Source: Bradyrhizobium sp. PSBB068 (GTDB taxonomy: Bacteria; Pseudomonadota; Alphaproteobacteria; Rhizobiales; Xanthobacteraceae). From it: DNA of 64,000 nt. Each line of letters starts with the position of its first letter. The first letter of the stretch is position 1. The position numbers and the translations under genes are program-made. The stretch covers positions 4,526,001 to 4,590,000 of the forward strand of contig CP069300.1 in the NCBI GenBank assembly GCA_016839165.1, given 5' to 3'. The notes under the pieces were generated by a model. That model had not been told where the DNA came from. It saw nothing but the letters and a program-made list of their open reading frames with translations, and did not search any database. This document shows, in pieces, positions 1 through 8,488 of the stretch.

Positions 1-723
1 AAGCTCTGGAACGTGGCGCGCGTCTGCGGTCGTGACGACCAGCAGGGCCTGGTCGCCGCCGACTACATCGTGAAGAACTTCAAGGGCAAGAACGTCGCGA
101 TCCTGAACGACAAGACCACCTACGGCAAAGGCCTCGCCGACGAGACCAAGAAGGCGCTGAACAAGGCCGGCTTCCAGGAGAAGATGTTCGAGTCCTACAA
201 CAAGGGCGACAAGGACTTCAACTCGATCGTCTCGCGCCTGAAGCGCGACAACATCGATCTGGTCTATGTCGGCGGCTACCATCAGGAAGCCGGCTTGATC
301 CTGCGCCAGATGCGCGACCAGGGCCTGCAGACCATTCTGATGGCGGGCGACGCCATGAACGATAAGGAGTTCGCCTCGATCACCGGCCCGGCCGCCGAAG
401 GCACGCTGTTCACCTTCGGCCCCGATCCGCGCAACAAGCCGACCGCGAAGGCGATCGTCGAGAAGTTCAAAGCCAAGAACATCGACCCCGAAGGCTACAC
501 GCTCTACACCTACGCCGCGATGCAGGTGTGGACGCAGGCCGTCGCCAAGGCCGGCACCACCGACGCCAAGAAGGTGATGGAGACCATCAAGGCCGGCGAT
601 TGGGACACCGTGCTCGGCAAGATGGGCTTCGACGCCAAAGGCGACATCAAGGCGATCGACTACGTCGTCTACAAGTGGGACGCCAAGGGCAACTACACCG
701 AGATCAACCCGAAGGGCTCCTGA
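1..723 (+). CDS. Branched-chain amino acid-type ABC transporter substrate-binding protein, 3' part
   Basis: The reading frame is already open at base 1, so this is the C-terminal part (240 residues) of a larger periplasmic binding protein of the LivK / Peripl_BP_6 family. Visible family features are a GRDDQQG-like start to the second lobe, the KNVAILNDKTTYGKGLA strand-helix and a VYVGGYHQEAGLILRQM segment. The protein would capture branched-chain amino acids or related amides in the periplasm and pass them to a Liv permease. The true start and signal peptide lie outside the window. A strong terminator follows, so it is probably the last gene of its unit. Ligand specificity cannot be read from this fragment. 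Confidence 0.88.
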   Translation, partial: KLWNVARVCGRDDQQGLVAADYIVKNFKGKNVAILNDKTTYGKGLADETKKALNKAGFQEKMFESYNKGDKDFNSIVSRLKRDNIDLVYVGGYHQEAGLILRQMRDQGLQTILMAGDAMNDKEFASITGPAAEGTLFTFGPDPRNKPTAKAIVEKFKAKNIDPEGYTLYTYAAMQVWTQAVAKAGTTDAKKVMETIKAGDWDTVLGKMGFDAKGDIKAIDYVVYKWDAKGNYTEINPKGS

Positions 724-755
724 GCCCCCCGCGCCTGATCCGATCAGAGATACGA

Positions 756-783
756 AACGCCCCGGTCCGCCGGGGCGTTTTTC
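756..783 (+). terminator. Rho-independent terminator after the binding-protein gene
   Basis: A perfect 10-bp stem (756-765 with 770-779) closes a 4-nt loop and runs into a T-rich stretch. It lies 33 bases after the stop codon of the substrate-binding protein gene. Confidence 0.9.
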
Positions 784-840
784 TTTGGTACCGCGGCTGC
801 TATACCGGATCGATCGGACAGCAGGCGGACGGGCCCAATC

Positions 841-1836
841 GTGAAAAACCTTCTCACCGATATTGCCGGCGTTGCCGTCGGCCACGCCGACGACGCGGTG
901 ATCGCCTCGGGCGTCACCGCGATCCTGTTCGAACGGCCGGCGGTCGCCTCGATCGATGTCCGCGGCGGCGGTCCGGGCACCCGCGAGGACGCGCTGCTGT
1001 CGCCGCATAATGTCGTCGAAGCGATCGACGCCATCACGCTGTCCGGCGGCTCCGCGCTTGGGCTCGATGCCGCCGGCGGCGTGCAGGCCTGGCTTGCCGA
1101 GCGCGGCCGCGGCTTTCGCATCCGCGACGCGGTGATCCCGATCGTGCCCGGCGCGATCTGCTTCGACCTGCTCAACGGCGGCAACAAGGCGTGGGGACGC
1201 TTTCCGCCCTATCGCGATCTCGGCTATGCGGCGGCGAATGCCGCCTCCGACGACTTCGAGCTCGGCAGCGTCGGCGCCGGCATGGGCGCGACAACAGCCA
1301 ACCTCAAGGGCGGCCTCGGCTCGGCGTCTGATGTGACCGACGACGGCGTCAAGGTCGCAGCGCTCGCCGTGGTCAACGCGGTCGGCAGCGTCGCGGTCGG
1401 CAACGGCCCCTGGTTCTGGGCGGCGCCGTTCGAGGTGAACAGCGAGTTCGGCGGACGCGGCCTGCCACCCTCGTTCACACAGGACATGCTCAAGCCGCGG
1501 CTGAAGGGCGGCACGGACGCTACCGCCGCCGAGAACACGACGCTGGTCGTGGTCGTGACCGATGCGCAATTGACGAAACCGCAGGCGCGGCGGCTGGCGA
1601 TGATCGCACAGACCGGCATGGCGCGCGCGATCTACCCAGTGCACGCCCCGCTCGATGGCGATGTGGTGTTTGCCGCCGCGACCGGTGCCAAGCCGGTCGA
1701 TCCGCTGTTCGGGCTGACCAAGCTCGGTGCGATCGCCGCCAACACGGTGGCACGCGCGATCGCTCGCGGCGTCCATTCAGCGACCCCCCTGCCCTTCCCC
1801 GGCGCGCTGCCGAGCTGGCGGGACCGGTTCGGTTAG
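841..1836 (+). CDS. P1 family peptidase (DmpA / S58 type)
   Basis: A 331-residue protein with a GTG start. The N-terminal LTDIAGVAVGHADDA, the VRGGGPGTRE block and the ITLSGGSALGLDAA motif are typical of the DmpA/P1 family, whose members self-cleave to expose an N-terminal Ser or Thr nucleophile. The GAGMGATTANLKGG stretch (about 146-158) is where that cleavage falls in the family, making Thr151 or Thr152 the likely nucleophile. Related enzymes are aminopeptidases, beta-peptidases or amidases, so the substrate is unknown. No signal peptide is seen, so it is probably cytoplasmic. It stands alone between a terminator and a repeat. Confidence 0.85.
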   Translation: MKNLLTDIAGVAVGHADDAVIASGVTAILFERPAVASIDVRGGGPGTREDALLSPHNVVEAIDAITLSGGSALGLDAAGGVQAWLAERGRGFRIRDAVIPIVPGAICFDLLNGGNKAWGRFPPYRDLGYAAANAASDDFELGSVGAGMGATTANLKGGLGSASDVTDDGVKVAALAVVNAVGSVAVGNGPWFWAAPFEVNSEFGGRGLPPSFTQDMLKPRLKGGTDATAAENTTLVVVVTDAQLTKPQARRLAMIAQTGMARAIYPVHAPLDGDVVFAAATGAKPVDPLFGLTKLGAIAANTVARAIARGVHSATPLPFPGALPSWRDRFG

Positions 1837-1849
1837 ATCGTCACTCTCC

Positions 1850-1968
1850 CGTCATTGCCAGCGAAGCGAAGCAATCCATTTATCCGCACATGCGGACAGA
1901 TGGATTGCATCGTCGCTCCAGCGCAAAATTGCTTTGCAAGTTTGTCGCCGAGCTCCTCGCAATGACGA
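1850..1968. repeat. Palindromic intergenic repeat, alphaproteobacterial type
   Basis: An imperfect inverted structure: GTCATTGC plus a GCGAAGCGAAGCAATCCAT arm at the left, a matching GATGGATTGC in the middle and CTCGCAATGACG at the right. It matches the GTCATTGCGAGCGAAGCGAAGC-type repeats I remember from Bradyrhizobium intergenic DNA. It lies between the convergent stops of the P1 peptidase and the EF-hand gene and could fold in RNA from either strand. Confidence 0.6.
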
Positions 1969-1969
1969 G

Positions 1970-2797
1970 CTACGCGCTGACCGACAGCGACGATGAGGCC
2001 TGGGCCGAGATCGCCTGCGACTGGCGCTGGATCAGCTGCTCGATGAAATTGTAGGACGAGGTGGCCTTGTTGCCGGCGGAAGACGAATTCGCGCTGCTGT
2101 TGGCCGACGCCGTGGCCGGCGTCGTCATCGACACCTTGGAGCCGTCGGCATAGGTCGTCGTCGTGGTGGTCGAGCCGTCGCTGTTGGTCACCGAGGTCGA
2201 GGTTGCGCCGTCCAGCGCCTGCATCAGCGGATCGGAGCTCGAGCCACCCGAGCCGCCGCTCGAGCCGGATCCATCGGTCGAGCCGCTTTCCATGTGATGG
2301 TGATGATGGCCGCCGCCCTTGTGGCCCTGCAAGGCCTGCGACATCTCGTCGAGGCTGACGCTGCCGTCGCCGTTCTTGTCGAGCTTGGAGAACACATCGT
2401 CGGCCTGCGCGATGTTGGTACCGCCGGCGCCGAGCGCGTTCTCGAATTCGGTCTTGGTGATCTGGCCGTTGCCGTCGGCGTCGATCAGCGAGAACAGGTC
2501 CTTCAGCGCATCCGACCGGCTGGTCGGCGTTGTGCTGGTTGAAGCCGTGCCGGTCGAAGCGGTCGCCTGGCTCTGCGCGTCGAGCAGCGCACTCATGGTC
2601 TGCGGCGAAATCTGCGGGGTGCCGGCGCCCGATCCGCCGCTGGTGCTGCTCGACGTCGATGTCGCGGTCGAGAGGTCGAACAGCCCGGTGGTCTGATTTC
2701 CCTGGGTGGAGCTCCCGGTCTGGGTCGTCGACTTCGACGACATCAGCGAGCTCAAAAGATCGACGGCGGATGACGCAGCGCCAATGGCAAATAACAT
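1970..2797 (-). CDS. EF-hand calcium-binding protein with low-complexity linkers
   Basis: A 275-residue protein with two canonical 12-residue EF-hand loops: Asp106-Glu117 (DADGNGQITKTE) and Asp140-Glu151 (DKNGDGSVSLDE), both with all calcium ligands. The remainder is rich in Ser, Thr and Gly, with a five-His run just after the second loop (164-168). ATG 2797 was chosen because GGAG sits at a good distance upstream; the open frame extends further but that extension lacks protein character. No clear signal peptide, though the hydrophobic MLFAIGAASSAVDLL start could be a weak export or membrane signal. Probably a calcium sensor or buffer; partner unknown. Confidence 0.8.
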   Translation of the reverse strand: MLFAIGAASSAVDLLSSLMSSKSTTQTGSSTQGNQTTGLFDLSTATSTSSSTSGGSGAGTPQISPQTMSALLDAQSQATASTGTASTSTTPTSRSDALKDLFSLIDADGNGQITKTEFENALGAGGTNIAQADDVFSKLDKNGDGSVSLDEMSQALQGHKGGGHHHHHMESGSTDGSGSSGGSGGSSSDPLMQALDGATSTSVTNSDGSTTTTTTYADGSKVSMTTPATASANSSANSSSAGNKATSSYNFIEQLIQRQSQAISAQASSSLSVSA

Positions 2798-3048
2798 GGC
2801 AATACTCCAACAAGGCCGCGCCTGGCGGCTCAAACGCTTGTCATTGGCGGAGCAAGGGGCATGCCATGGCAAAAACCCAATAAAACCAGGCCTTGGCACA
2901 TCGACGCGGGTTCCGCGCACCCGGCAAGAACTGCCGTTGGCGGCAGGAATTTCCGGCTTCCAGCCGCCGTCCGCTCGCATTGCCCGCCACGCCTGCGCGT
3001 GTTAGGCGGGATCACCCGTCGCCCCCTGAAGTCTTCCGGAACTGCGCT

Positions 3049-3750
3049 ATGACTCAGCCATTCACCCCGCGTCCCCTCATCATCGCTCCGTCGATCCTGG
3101 CGTCGGATTTCTCAAAGCTCGGCGAGGAGGTCCGCGCCGTCGACCAGGCCGGCGCCGACTGGATCCATCTCGACGTGATGGACGGACACTTTGTGCCGAA
3201 CATTTCCTACGGCCCTGATGTCATCAAGGCGATGCGGCCGCACACCAAGAAGGTGTTCGACGCGCATCTGATGATCTCGCCCTGCGACCCCTATCTCGAG
3301 GCCTTCGCCAAGGCGGGCTGCGACCACATCACCGTGCATGCCGAGGCGGGCCCGCATCTGCATCGCTCGCTGCAGGCGATCCGCGCGCTCGGCAAGAAGG
3401 CCGGTGTCTCGATCAATCCGGCGACGCCGGCGAGCGCGATCGAATATGTGCTCGACCTGATCGACCTCGTGCTTGTCATGTCGGTCAATCCCGGCTTCGG
3501 CGGCCAGGCCTTCATCCGCTCGGCGATCGGCAAGATCTCTGACGTCAGGGCGATGGTCGCGGGCCGCCCGATCGACATCGAGGTCGATGGCGGCGTGGCG
3601 CCCGACGTCGCGGGCCAGCTCGCCGCCGCCGGCGCCAATGCCTTCGTCGCGGGCTCCGCGGTGTTCAAGGGCGGCACGCTCGAGGCCTACAAGACCAACA
3701 TCGCCGCGATCCGCCACGCCGCGGCCGAGGCGCGCGGCGAAGCGATTTAG
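3049..3750 (+). CDS. rpe: Ribulose-phosphate 3-epimerase
   Basis: A 233-residue TIM barrel of the normal length for the family. It interconverts ribulose 5-phosphate and xylulose 5-phosphate in the pentose phosphate and Calvin cycles. Diagnostic motifs are [31 protein letters not shown] (catalytic Asp and metal His), [13 protein letters not shown] and DGGV, which supplies the second catalytic Asp and the phosphate loop. The start is the ATG that puts the conserved APSILASDF strand near the N-terminus. Its last bases overlap the stop of the convergent kinase gene. Confidence 0.96.
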   Translation: MTQPFTPRPLIIAPSILASDFSKLGEEVRAVDQAGADWIHLDVMDGHFVPNISYGPDVIKAMRPHTKKVFDAHLMISPCDPYLEAFAKAGCDHITVHAEAGPHLHRSLQAIRALGKKAGVSINPATPASAIEYVLDLIDLVLVMSVNPGFGGQAFIRSAIGKISDVRAMVAGRPIDIEVDGGVAPDVAGQLAAAGANAFVAGSAVFKGGTLEAYKTNIAAIRHAAAEARGEAI

Positions 3751-5204
3751 AACAAAGCGGGGGGCGTCGGCGCGGCATCCGCCGCGGCGTCGCCCGTATC
3801 CATCGCGGCCAACCGCGACGGCCGCACCACGGTCACGGTGCACGGCGCTTCCCCGGCGACCTGGGCAGACACGCTGCCGAGCAGCGCGCGCCGCATCGAG
3901 GACTGCCGCGCGCCGACGATGATGTGGTCGACCAGATTGACCGCGGCGAATTCCAGGATGGCGGCGGCCGGATCGATCGCCTCCAGGACATGCACGGTCA
4001 GCCGCCCCTCCTCGAGCCGGAACGGGCGTGCCCAATGCTGGAGCGCCACCAGGCGGTCGACATGCTTGTTCTGGCCCTGCTCGTCGTGGCTGCGGTCGAT
4101 CGCGAGGCGATTGAGCTTTAACACATTCACGCAGGCGAGCCGCGCCGACGGCGAGGTCGACAACACCTGCTCGGCGGTGACGCGGATGGTCTCGTTCAGC
4201 GCCTCGGTACCCTCGCCGAGATCGAGCGCAACGGCAACGATCGGGCTCGATGCGAGCTGCACCGCGACGTTGGACTTCGGCTGCGGCGGCGCCGCGCCGA
4301 GATTGAAACGGCGGCGCCAGACCGTACTCAGCGGGTCGCGTTTGAGCCGCTGCGCCCGAGCCGTCAGCTTGACCTGCTCTGGATGGCCGAGATCGAACGC
4401 GAGCTGCGCCGCAGTCGGGTAGCGCGCGGCCGGGTCGATCTCCAGACAGCGCAGCACGATCTCCTGCAGCCAGGGCGGATAGTCGGGCTTGAGCTCGCGC
4501 GGCGGAGTGGGATCGCGCCACAGCCGCCGGCGCATGCCGCGCAGGCTCTCGGTCTCGCCGAACGGGCGGACGCCGGTGGTGAAGAAATAGAGCAGCACGC
4601 CGAGCGAAAACAGGTCGCTGCGCGGATCGTCGCGGACGCCGAGCAGGCGCTCCGGCGCCATGTAGGGCGCGGTGCCGTAAGGCAGCCGAAACTCCTCCTG
4701 CAGCAGATCGGGCAGATGCTGGTGATGCGAGAGGCCGAAATCAATCAGCACCGCCTCGCCGCGCTCGCGGAACATGATGCTGCTCGGCTTGATGTCGTGA
4801 TGGATGACGTTCTGCCGGTGCAGGCTGGCGAGCGCGGCGGCGACCTTGCCGCCGATCACCCGCACCTCGTCGTACGGCAACGGCAGCGCGTCGAGCCGCT
4901 TGTAGAGCGTTTGGCCGGGGATGCGCTCCATCACCACATAGGCCTGGCGTTCGAAATCGCCGGTCCCGAAGCAGGCCGGCACGTGCGGCCCCGACAGCCG
5001 CGGCAGGATCATCTGCTCCATCTCGAAGCTGACGATCGCGGCCGGATCCTCGCCTTCCGAGGTGAGCGGTACCTTCATCAGCAGCGGCACGTTGATGCCC
5101 GGATGGGTGACCGTCCACAGCGTCGCCATGCCGCCACGGTGCACGCGCTCGCCGATGGTGAAGCCATCTATCTCGGCGCCGGGCTGCATCGTCAGCGCCG
5201 CCAT
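3747..5204 (-). CDS. Serine/threonine protein kinase fused to a universal stress protein domain
   Basis: A 485-residue cytoplasmic fusion. Residues about 12-275 form a Hanks-type kinase: Gly loop 18-26, Lys44, catalytic loop [10 protein letters not shown] (Asp137, Lys139), DFG at 155-157, then YMAPE and [15 protein letters not shown]. The HRD motif reads HHD, and the Asn usual in DxKPxN is Ser142, so metal binding may be altered. Residues about 315-465 form a UspA-like domain ending in a [16 protein letters not shown] nucleotide-binding signature. ATG 5204 is preceded by AGGTGA and lies 5 bases after the metallophosphoesterase stop, so the two genes are translationally linked. The likely role is stress signalling; targets are unknown. 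Confidence 0.9.
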   Translation of the reverse strand: MAALTMQPGAEIDGFTIGERVHRGGMATLWTVTHPGINVPLLMKVPLTSEGEDPAAIVSFEMEQMILPRLSGPHVPACFGTGDFERQAYVVMERIPGQTLYKRLDALPLPYDEVRVIGGKVAAALASLHRQNVIHHDIKPSSIMFRERGEAVLIDFGLSHHQHLPDLLQEEFRLPYGTAPYMAPERLLGVRDDPRSDLFSLGVLLYFFTTGVRPFGETESLRGMRRRLWRDPTPPRELKPDYPPWLQEIVLRCLEIDPAARYPTAAQLAFDLGHPEQVKLTARAQRLKRDPLSTVWRRRFNLGAAPPQPKSNVAVQLASSPIVAVALDLGEGTEALNETIRVTAEQVLSTSPSARLACVNVLKLNRLAIDRSHDEQGQNKHVDRLVALQHWARPFRLEEGRLTVHVLEAIDPAAAILEFAAVNLVDHIIVGARQSSMRRALLGSVSAQVAGEAPCTVTVVRPSRLAAMDTGDAAADAAPTPPALF

Positions 5205-5209
5205 GTCGG

Positions 5210-5950
5210 TCACCTGCCGATCGACAAGCGGTCGGCGAGCCAGAGCGGCAGGCCATTCGCCTTGATGCGTGCCGCGGCGGTCGCGACGTCGTAGGGCACG
5301 CGATGATAGGTGATCTCGCGGCTTGCCGTGTCGAACATCGCAAACGACGCCGCCGGATCGCCGTCGCGCGGCTGGCCGACCGAGCCGAGCACCGCAAGCC
5401 AGCGCCGCCCGGTCAGAAGCTGTACGGGCACGCCCGAGGTCGGAACGAAGCTCGTCATCTTCGCCGTCGAGGACATCGAGTAGAGGCCGGGACGATGGAT
5501 GTGGCCGCAGAAGGTGATCTGCAATTCGGTTGCCATCATGCTGCGCGCGGCATCCGACGTGTCGCGGACATAGCGCCATTTCGCGGGGTCGGAGGCCTCG
5601 GAATGCACGTAGAGCCGGTTGTCCTCCGCGCGTAGGATCGGCAGGCCGGCGAGGAAGGCCTTCTGCTCGGCGCTGAGCCGATTGCGAGTCCAGTCGATGG
5701 CGGCCTGCGCATCGGCATTCATGCTGTCGCTGGGCTCGCCGATCGCATTGTCATGATTACCGCGCACCGCAATCCCGCCGTTGGCGACGAGGTCCATCGC
5801 CGTGTCGACGGCCCATTCGGGATCGGCGCCGTAACCGACGATATCGCCGAGGCAGATCAGCCGCTCCGCGCCGCGCGCACGCGCGGCATCCAGGCAGGCG
5901 GCGAAGGCCTGCCGGTTGGCATGGATATCCGCAAGCAGTGCAAGCCGCAT
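5210..5950 (-). CDS. Metallophosphoesterase (calcineurin-like)
   Basis: About 246 residues with the full metallophosphoesterase set: LLADIHAN (Asp8, His10), CLGDIVGYGADP, RGNHD and CGHIHRPGLY. The GDIVGYGADP form is usual in stand-alone bacterial phosphodiesterases of this group. It would hydrolyse phosphomono- or diesters with two metal ions. It lies directly upstream of, and is coupled to, a Ser/Thr kinase-Usp fusion, so it could be the antagonistic phosphatase; this is inferred from position only. The start could instead be a GTG 30 bases upstream. I prefer ATG 5950 because the family begins with the MRLALLADIH strand. Confidence 0.88.
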   Translation of the reverse strand: MRLALLADIHANRQAFAACLDAARARGAERLICLGDIVGYGADPEWAVDTAMDLVANGGIAVRGNHDNAIGEPSDSMNADAQAAIDWTRNRLSAEQKAFLAGLPILRAEDNRLYVHSEASDPAKWRYVRDTSDAARSMMATELQITFCGHIHRPGLYSMSSTAKMTSFVPTSGVPVQLLTGRRWLAVLGSVGQPRDGDPAASFAMFDTASREITYHRVPYDVATAAARIKANGLPLWLADRLSIGR

Positions 5951-6072
5951 CGTGGTCCGCAGAATGATCGAGAAAAGCACGACTGATCTTGACGGATATC
6001 AAGCACACGCGGCCCCGGCCTCGCAATCGGCCGGAGGCATCAGGTCGTCAGAGGATGTTGGAAGAAAGCAGG

Positions 6073-6666
6073 CTAGTGCTTGCACACCCGCACGCCGCGC
6101 AGCAGCAGGGCGATCAGGGCATCGATCCGTGACGGGCATTCCGGCTTGGCCCATTCCTCGGCATGCGCCGGGTGATGGTAGCGGACGGTCGCGTCGAACA
6201 CGGCGCGCGCCGTCGTCTTGACGTCGTCCATCTCGAACACACCCTGCGCGACGCCGTCGGACAGGATTTTCGCGATCAGGTCGACCTGCTTGTCCTTGTA
6301 GGCTTCCACCACCTCGCGCGCGCCCTGCGCCAGCGCAAGGTAGGTCGCGAACATCTCCGGATCGTCGCAGACCTTCTTCTGCTTGATCGAGAAGGCGGTG
6401 CGCAGCCATTTCTCCAGCCGTTCCGGCGCCGGGCCGTCGCCGGCTGCGAGCTTGCAGAGCGGCTCGTTGGCGCGGTCCAGCCAGCGTTTGGCGACCGCGT
6501 CGCGCAGCGAGGCCTTGCTGGGGAAATGGCGGTAGACGCTGCCGTGGCTGACATCCAGCGCACGGGCCACGTCGACAACGGTGGCCTTGGTCAACCCGTA
6601 GCGTCTCAAGACATCCTCAGTTGCCTCGAGAATCCGCTCGGGTGTCAAAACCACCGCCTCGTTCAT
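6073..6666 (-). CDS. TetR/AcrR family transcriptional regulator
   Basis: A 197-residue repressor with an N-terminal three-helix DNA-binding domain at about 8-55 (ILEATEDVLRRYG ... VVDVARALDVSHGSVYRHF). The ligand-binding C-terminal half resembles the YbiH/TetR_C class. Its ATG overlaps the stop of a 44-residue upstream ORF as ATGA, so the two are co-transcribed and coupled. A promoter with a long palindrome lies about 220 bases upstream and is the natural autoregulatory operator. No efflux or enzyme target is adjacent, so its regulon is unknown. Confidence 0.9.
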   Translation of the reverse strand: MNEAVVLTPERILEATEDVLRRYGLTKATVVDVARALDVSHGSVYRHFPSKASLRDAVAKRWLDRANEPLCKLAAGDGPAPERLEKWLRTAFSIKQKKVCDDPEMFATYLALAQGAREVVEAYKDKQVDLIAKILSDGVAQGVFEMDDVKTTARAVFDATVRYHHPAHAEEWAKPECPSRIDALIALLLRGVRVCKH

Positions 6667-6797
6667 GCGTTTACCGTCTGGTTATCGCTGTCCTGCCCGC
6701 GGGTGAACTTGGCGGCCTGGGCAGCCAAATGGCGGGCGACGCGAAGGTTGAGCCACTGTTGAATCTGGGCGGTCAATTGAAAGATTTCTATCGTCAT
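6663..6797 (-). CDS. 44-residue ORF translationally coupled to the TetR gene
   Basis: A small reading frame beginning MTIEIFQLTAQIQQWLNLRV and ending QDSDNQTVNA. AAGGA stands 8 bases before its ATG, a good ribosome binding site, and its TGA overlaps the ATG of the TetR gene (ATGA). The N-terminal 30 residues could form an amphipathic helix. I recognise no family. It may be a leader that sets translation of the repressor, a small protein that binds it, or the remnant of a former upstream gene. The coupling and ribosome site are seen; the function is unknown. Confidence 0.5.
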   Translation of the reverse strand: MTIEIFQLTAQIQQWLNLRVARHLAAQAAKFTRGQDSDNQTVNA

Positions 6798-6891
6798 GGA
6801 GGTAGTCCTTCGAGGTGGTCAAATTAAGTACGGCTTCCCCGGCCAAACGCCGGAACAGCCACTGGGCGCCCTCCTCCCTTGGGCTGGATTG

Positions 6892-6942
6892 TGTATACAC
6901 CGTCTCGCTGACAGATTTCAATATCTGTCAGCGAGACGGTGT
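6892..6942 (-). promoter_or_regulatory. Promoter with 20-bp perfect palindromic operator for the TetR operon
   Basis: On the minus strand TTGAAA (6921-6916) and TATACA (6897-6892) are separated by 18 bases, a good sigma70-type promoter for the small ORF and TetR gene. It is embedded in a perfect inverted repeat, arms 6897-6916 and 6923-6942 around a 6-bp spacer, with core CTGACAGAT / ATCTGTCAG. A dyad this long over the promoter is typical of a repressor operator. Confidence 0.7.
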
Positions 6943-7010
6943 GAGATGACAGCCATGCACGGAGCGCGGCCTTGCTGGAAAATGCCGGTCGGGATCTGGC
7001 GGCAGAATCG

Positions 7011-7040
7011 AAAGGGGCCGCTTCACGCAGCGGCCCCTTT
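7011..7040. terminator. Terminator-like perfect hairpin
   Basis: A 12-bp perfect stem (7011-7022 with 7029-7040) around a 6-nt loop. The stem begins with AAA and ends with TTT, so it could act in both directions, although no separate T-run follows. It is well placed to end the minus-strand ExbB-like operon about 160 bases after its last stop codon. Confidence 0.55.
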
Positions 7041-7197
7041 GCCGGGAAAATGGCTTCGGGATAAAATCTAGCCCCGGTTAGCCCAAAGTCTACACGGTTC
7101 AGGCAATTGAGGAATTCCGGATGACTACTGTCCGCTCCGCTGACTGATTATTGGCGATCCCTACTTTTGTGCCATCGCCCGGCCGGCCCGCGTCGCC

Positions 7198-7806
7198 CTA
7201 TCGCTGCTCGTCCTTGGGTGGCATCCGGGGCGGCGGCAGCGGGGTGAAAACCGATCCCTGCGCGCCCGCCGGCGGGGCCACGAACGTCCCTGTCGTGGAA
7301 TCGCCGCCCGTGGTCTCCACAATCGTCTTCGGCGTGATGTACTCCCTGACGAAGTCCATGATGGTCCCGTCACCGCCGCCGAAATCCGCCGCCCGCCCGC
7401 CCTGCGGATGCCCGGCCTTGATCTCGTTGTCGGCGGTGTGGGTCTGCTCGGCCAGGGCGTCGCTGTAGGGAATGCGGAAGGCGCGCGGCACCGCGCTCGG
7501 GCGGTTGTCCTCGTCGAGCTCCTCGACCCACAGATAGATCGAGCCTGGATCGCCCTCCAGCGAGTGCGGCTCCACGATCCGCGTCGAGAGCAGCTTGAAG
7601 TTCGCCGGCAGCTTCTCCGCGGAGGCCCAGCCGAGCAGGCCGCGCATGCCGCCGAAGCTGACGAAGTAGAAGGCGCTGGTCACGACGATGACGACGGCCT
7701 TCAGCGACCAGTGCAGCCGCGCATAGACCAGCACGATCAAGAGCAGCGCGCCGACCACCGCGTAGGCGACCGCAAGCGTGAGGATGACTGATTGCAGGCT
7801 AATCAC
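7198..7806 (-). CDS. Membrane protein of unknown function, third gene of the ExbB-like operon
   Basis: A 202-residue protein with two predicted membrane segments, at about 5-28 (SVILTLAVAYAVVGALLLIV) and 34-54 (LKAVVIVVTSAFYFVSFGG). A mostly soluble, Pro- and Gly-rich tail ends in PPPRMPPKDEQR. No family is recognised. Its start lies inside the end of the preceding gene (8-base overlap), so it is translated together with the ExbB-like channel and the single-span protein. The likely role is an accessory subunit of that inner-membrane complex, which is inferred from the operon only. Confidence 0.75.
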   Translation of the reverse strand: MISLQSVILTLAVAYAVVGALLLIVLVYARLHWSLKAVVIVVTSAFYFVSFGGMRGLLGWASAEKLPANFKLLSTRIVEPHSLEGDPGSIYLWVEELDEDNRPSAVPRAFRIPYSDALAEQTHTADNEIKAGHPQGGRAADFGGGDGTIMDFVREYITPKTIVETTGGDSTTGTFVAPPAGAQGSVFTPLPPPRMPPKDEQR

Positions 7807-8488
7807 GACGGAGCACCCTCACGCCGGATCTCGGGACCCCCGTGTTCGGATCGAGATCGGCACCGTTGCGCCAGCTGCTGCGGAAAGTCTCGAGCAGCGA
7901 TTTCGGCCGCCGGTCGACGTTGATCACCTTGCCCTCGGCATCGAGACGAAATCGCACCGCGGTCTTCTCGTCGCCGGTGTGGTCGACGGTCAGCTTGTCG
8001 TCGAAGATCACCTGCGCCGTCGGATTGAGCTTCTGCACCTTGACATTGGCCTGCACCGGCTCGCCTGTCGTGGCCTGGAAATGCGAGACGTTGACGGTGT
8101 ATTCGCCGGCGACGACGCCGCGCAGGGTGACGATCTCCTCGCGGATTGGCGAAGCGATCTTCTTGCCGTTGACCACGATGAAGTCGTTGGCGCCGCCGCG
8201 ATCGTCGCGATCGAGCGTCAGGAAGCCGGCCTCGCGATGCCGGTACCAGGCGATGTTGCCGGCCGGGTCCTGCACGAACAGGTCGAGATCGTCGGGATGG
8301 TTGTCCGGCCAGTCCATCGTGATGATGAACTCCGCCTTGGATTCGATCTTGCCGTCCTTGGAGTCCGGCGACACCGCGAGCAGCGCGAGGAAGAACAGGA
8401 AGGCGATCACCTGCAGCGCCTTGAACAGCATGACACCGAGCGGATCAAACGGCTCCTCGCGCGGATAGAGCCCGAACTCGTCCATCAT
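7799..8488 (-). CDS. Single-span periplasmic protein in the ExbD position of an ExbB-like operon
   Basis: A 229-residue protein with a short cytoplasmic start, one membrane helix at about 19-39 (VMLFKALQVIAFLFFLALLAV) and a large periplasmic domain. The FDPLGVML run at the helix entrance, with Asp15, recalls the Asp of ExbD/TolR. The periplasmic part (about 55-190) is a beta-rich domain with DDLDLFVQDPAGN, WYRHREAGFLTLDRDD and GEYTVNVSHF, similar in style to YfaP/DUF2135 domains and not to ExbD. Its ATG overlaps the stop of the ExbB-like gene (ATGA). It probably replaces ExbD/MotB as the channel partner; that is inference. Confidence 0.75.
   Translation of the reverse strand: MMDEFGLYPREEPFDPLGVMLFKALQVIAFLFFLALLAVSPDSKDGKIESKAEFIITMDWPDNHPDDLDLFVQDPAGNIAWYRHREAGFLTLDRDDRGGANDFIVVNGKKIASPIREEIVTLRGVVAGEYTVNVSHFQATTGEPVQANVKVQKLNPTAQVIFDDKLTVDHTGDEKTAVRFRLDAEGKVINVDRRPKSLLETFRSSWRNGADLDPNTGVPRSGVRVLRRD

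Larger units (their letters stand above)
6798..7197. other. 400-bp non-coding region between the TetR operon and the ExbB-like operon
   Basis: It holds the leader of the 44-residue ORF, the palindromic promoter, and a 12-bp perfect hairpin at 7011-7040. I see no convincing protein frame in it. The roughly 70 bases between palindrome and hairpin could be a short RNA read on the plus strand, but I find no clear plus-strand promoter. Confidence 0.5.
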
